5,641 nucleotides of DNA from Tannerella sp. (lineage in GTDB: Bacteria; Bacteroidota; Bacteroidia; Bacteroidales; Tannerellaceae): contig JAITHS010000014.1 of the NCBI GenBank assembly GCA_031279875.1, positions 1 through 5,641 of the forward strand, written 5' to 3'. A program made the translations under genes and the position numbers. The notes beneath the pieces were generated by a model. It saw nothing but the letters and a program-made list of their open reading frames with translations. It searched no databases and was not told where the DNA came from. Below, one piece after another: positions 3,801-5,641 of the stretch (positions within the stretch are counted from its first letter, which is position 1; each line of letters starts with the position of its first letter).

Positions 3801-5641
3801 TCACAAACAAAAGGCACCGACAGCGATTCCGTCGTATATAACATCAATGCCGCCGATTCGACATATCTGTTGTTTCAGGCAGGAAACATATTGGGCAATC
3901 CTTGCGGCGCAACGCTAAACTATGCCAGCGATAAATGGCACGGCAATATTCTGTTCGGGCCGAACAAAGTATTCGCTATCAGTCATAAAGGCGTTGGCCC
4001 GACCCTTATATCGGCAGCCCGCGACATTGAAAATCAGATCGGCGCCAACTTTCATTTCACGTATGAAAATTCGAGACTGTCGGCTCCGGGCGATAATCTG
4101 TTGATTACTGCCGGTCGCCACATCGAAACACATGCTAACTATACGATTGATTACAGCACAGCCGGCACGAACGTTACCAACAATATTACCATGCGGGCAG
4201 GTCATCAGGCAGACGGCATTTGTCCTGTCAATCTGTGCAAGGCTTTGGAAACTATGTCTAACGTAGGTTACAATTATCCTGCGGGTTTGGAATCACAGGA
4301 TAATATGTTTGCCGACGGCGGTAGCGGAAACGGCAGTATTTTATTGTTTGATACCTTGTCGTATATTTACAGGGGACACGGCAATATACTTGTAACGGCT
4401 CTCAACGGCAACATTGAAAGCGACCCATACCTTCACGGCGAAGCTCCCATATTGATTAATCACAACGACGGTACCGGCACGACGCGCTTTGAAGCAATTG
4501 ATATCAAACTGCATGACTCAATTGCTTATCTGGCAGAAACAACCGGCGACAAGCGGCGAAACGGTCAATTCTATCTTTTTGCATACGATTCAATCCTGAC
4601 GCGCAACGTGCAGTATGTCAACAAATACGACACGGGTAGCGTGTTTATCTCTGCCGACAAATACAAACAGACGGCTATTGATTGCGGTTTGGATTGTATT
4701 CTTGGTATCAATGCCGGTCATATCGTACTTGGATACGGCGCTGATGCCCCAACTACGCCGCAGAATATCAACGACAGCATTATCTTTAATTTTAATAAAG
4801 ACGGCTTAAATTCATCGACCGCAGGAGCTAACGTTCATATCCTCGCCGGTTTCCGCGGCTATGACGTCAACAAATATTTGGGCAAAAACGGTTCGTTCTC
4901 GTCGTCCTACCTTACCGGCAAAGACAAAGGCAAAGCGTTCGGCGGAAATATCACAATGGACTATTCCGAATTTTGGATGGCTCCGGGTAACGGCAATCTT
5001 GGCGGTTATACCGAAATACGTACTCCCAACGGAAACATCTGGGGTAAAGATTCGATGGTATATCATGGCTTTAACGGAAATCTGCTCGTTGACGCCGGTC
5101 TCGGTTCCGTTGACGACCCGCACGCAATACTTTGGGGTACTACGGGCGCTAACTACAACCTGCCTACCCAAGTTTGTCCCGACCGTTTGAATATCCTCAA
5201 CACGGCAATCCGCGTCAACTGCGACAACGACTATTCATGGCGCACAGGTAATATCATGCTTAAAGGCGGAACGATCGACTTTGCCGACATCAACACCGGC
5301 AATCCGGGCGTCGGTACGGCCGTTTATCGCACCCGCGAAGGCTATATTGATACTTATGACGCATTCACAGTTCAAAACATGACCAAAGGCGTACTGAAAT
5401 ATGCTGGTATGGATAATCTTGAACTTGGTCGCGGCAATAATTTCGGAGACGTTTCGGAGCGCGATTTCAAATATATCCCTGTTGAAAACAGCGGAAGTAT
5501 ATTCTTCGGCGCCGACGACAACATTATGCTCAACTACGGTAACAGCAACTATACTTATCTTAACTACGGCGGAGCGTCGTTTGCTCTCGGAACTCCGGGT
5601 AATTATGACCTCGCAGGAGTAAATAAGAGTCAAAATCCTTA
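729..5641 (+). CDS. Giant secreted adhesin-like protein, 3' end outside window
   Basis: I do not recognise a specific family. The frame is open from ATG 729 to the window edge: 1,637 complete codons, no stop. The start is the first ATG after an in-frame TAA at 681-683. Residues 1-49 form a signal peptide, 65-82 are His/Asp-rich, and 86 to about 560 match no domain I know. From about residue 590 onward the sequence is short predicted beta strands separated by Gly/Asn turns, with repeated motifs such as GDLTIKAG (913), GNILVTALNGNI (1218) and GNIMLKGG (1507). This resembles beta-solenoid passengers of large adhesins. There is no lipobox cysteine, so it is probably soluble or anchored through the unseen C-terminus. 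If the host is Bacteroidota, type IX secretion with a C-terminal sorting domain is a plausible but unseen route. Cysteine pairs at 1165/1170 and 1319/1323 could form disulphides outside the cytoplasm. The coding call is firm; the adhesin role is inferred from architecture only. Confidence 0.93.
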   Translation, partial: MTKENFTAKHQTAHKRKLKFINTAANTKTLFFSSAIATLLLLFYAPTQAQNSVLKPEFQQPPNTHVHADGTVCNGHHDDDEPAVNVSNLKSVKISTVNSDASSIITPRRGNVSNPTPNFYDRDSIHGKNDVNVTFGAGESASIRNLQVNWPGSGGILYGTSDKSLLIGSNYSKNAVVGIYDVKGEVSGALRNIRFYNENFGSEWGAPLAAPSATAQTSTDVATGNPGSEPLRMWIPGPVSYEATKDILKIGAPFSHSTNINDAMQYYSTSTYNVQILPTANYLLQATPPPYYGSVFYPFKDPNSMTYYVPMHNHTGIKWINLNSFVFYGKMADTVYTSTRDQTLFDDGESLLHTIPGVASNASSYTSAVNAAKYIRPTTVLLSGENKLHEITIGDVEWYNAYLTGHKYDEDHILGLLFDATGCGHYTGWVSYDRDLVRFDTLYGTAASGRYVDAAVRILDNSDVYVKNSITDVSMVQYSINTNGTTGNISSPNQQGSDVLLVLPGKENSNGERSNFRLKIDGDAHILHTQDSNYYVVSNPLTDGYLYRYDQASPGPGLPFPIAQSPVLLSGGVNRYKEADVFWSYVHPRELLTLTDSVTFSDSTKWMPYGVTKSSVYGVHGEYRGGTNISTRDIAGKDTTAIIEIGCVTDSQSYFKVYSAGMLKNYRSELVNGNDSLIVGNLVDNLAPGFYLSNDTMPLYIINDGKGTKTLDVNAGIKFNAHGIDSINKAIATATGGSDLHIQANRFVRFANGSPNFTLKKDNEIKILADYGYVHATDSITFADADSAHFTIWAQGPADATRGVFNEGTTYGGAIEIGKRFTAKYNDTKKGSGLVLVRSENDDVLVKEQFEFRNIAARDSSGELMVQAAQDIRLKDSVLLTQDGRRSMLFEAGKTAYFGNGFIAKLGRTMNNGDLTIKAGYPVFFPTADVASPLAWGAGNNYTNNGYTNRQDGQVLASGGDIWFDGNAEINLNPRLSDSVDVFIRAFNSIYLSGQFITNLQSVYTPASGTVDTILKYAETGNIESQTKGTDSDSVVYNINAADSTYLLFQAGNILGNPCGATLNYASDKWHGNILFGPNKVFAISHKGVGPTLISAARDIENQIGANFHFTYENSRLSAPGDNLLITAGRHIETHANYTIDYSTAGTNVTNNITMRAGHQADGICPVNLCKALETMSNVGYNYPAGLESQDNMFADGGSGNGSILLFDTLSYIYRGHGNILVTALNGNIESDPYLHGEAPILINHNDGTGTTRFEAIDIKLHDSIAYLAETTGDKRRNGQFYLFAYDSILTRNVQYVNKYDTGSVFISADKYKQTAIDCGLDCILGINAGHIVLGYGADAPTTPQNINDSIIFNFNKDGLNSSTAGANVHILAGFRGYDVNKYLGKNGSFSSSYLTGKDKGKAFGGNITMDYSEFWMAPGNGNLGGYTEIRTPNGNIWGKDSMVYHGFNGNLLVDAGLGSVDDPHAILWGTTGANYNLPTQVCPDRLNILNTAIRVNCDNDYSWRTGNIMLKGGTIDFADINTGNPGVGTAVYRTREGYIDTYDAFTVQNMTKGVLKYAGMDNLELGRGNNFGDVSERDFKYIPVENSGSIFFGADDNIMLNYGNSNYTYLNYGGASFALGTPGNYDLAGVNKSQNP
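921..974 (+). other. His/Asp-rich segment of the mature N-terminus (residues 65-82)
   Basis: Just after the predicted signal cleavage site the protein reads HVHADGTVCNGHHDDDEP: four His, four Asp, one Glu and one Cys in 18 residues. It differs from the Asn/Ser/Thr/Gly-rich sequence that follows. Metal binding is possible from composition, but no known motif is matched exactly. It may also be only a flexible acidic linker. Confidence 0.6.
1590..1597 (+). repeat. C8 homopolymer inside the large gene
   Basis: Eight consecutive C encode the end of Thr287 and Pro288-Pro290 in frame. Loss of one C would bring a TGA at 1642-1644 into frame; gain of one C would bring a TAA at 1625-1627 into frame. 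Either change would cut the protein to roughly 300 residues. It is the longest single-base run noticed in the coding region and a possible slippage site, or a place where a sequencing error could hide. Confidence 0.7.
3465..5270 (+). repeat. Degenerate G-[N/D/H]-[I/L]-x-hydrophobic protein repeats (residues 913-1514)
   Basis: The translated region carries many copies of a short motif. Examples are GDLTIKAG (913), GDIWFDGN (960), GNIESQ (1021), GNILGN (1052), GNILFG (1072), GDNLLITAG (1121), NITMRAG (1152), GNILVTA (1218), GNIESD (1227), GHIVLGYG (1330), NVHILAG (1368), GNITMDY (1406), GNIWGKDS (1435), GNLLVDAG (1450) and GNIMLKGG (1507). Spacing is irregular, from about 10 to over 90 residues. 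Alternating hydrophobic residues after a Gly-Asn/Asp turn are what rungs of a right-handed beta-helix look like. The fold is inferred, not shown. The DNA itself is not visibly repetitive. Confidence 0.6.

Noticed and set aside
5235..5633. A 132-codon reverse-strand frame, and smaller ones at 3158-3409, 3915-4205 and 4812-5171
   Set aside because: All are antisense to the large coding region and mutually inconsistent. The forward frame alone is continuous, starts with a signal peptide and shows protein-level repeats.

Overview
This window is a repeat-rich intergenic region (about 1-728) followed by the 5' part of one very large gene (729 to the right edge, with no stop codon reached). No RNA gene, insertion sequence, transposase or CRISPR array was seen.

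Organism: the best guess is a Bacteroidota, probably Bacteroidales-like. The large gene is preceded by TATTTTTG at 623-630, which fits the Bacteroidota -7 promoter element TAnnTTTG. Its leader is A/T-rich with no Shine-Dalgarno sequence next to the ATG. The product is a giant exported, Asn/Gly/Asp/Ser/Thr-rich protein of a kind common on Bacteroidota surfaces. Nothing in the window fixes the genus or habitat.

Layout: 1-460 is comparatively GC-rich and packed with short palindromes and dispersed repeats. It holds a 25-bp perfect inverted repeat (3-27 / 147-171) with a third one-base-shorter copy at 218-238, a 14-bp direct repeat, a series of tight hairpins sharing the core GGC-NNN-GCC and/or the word GTCCGAA, and a hexamer tandem repeat. 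It looks like a cluster of REP-like elements. At about 461 the composition changes abruptly to AT-rich (467-506 is a 20-bp tandem duplication), followed by promoter, leader and start codon.

The gene at 729-5641 encodes at least 1,637 residues. These comprise a signal peptide with a long basic N-region (cleavage predicted after residue 49), a short His/Asp-rich stretch (65-82), an unrecognised N-terminal region to about residue 560, and a long region with recurring G-N/D-I/L-x-hydrophobic and D-S-hydrophobic motifs. That last region reads as a beta-solenoid adhesin-like passenger. Third-position GC is clearly lower before about 2200 than after about 2400, so the gene looks mosaic. A C8 run at 1590-1597 could act as a slippage switch. 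The C-terminus, where a secretion or anchoring domain would lie, is outside the window, so the export route cannot be read here.
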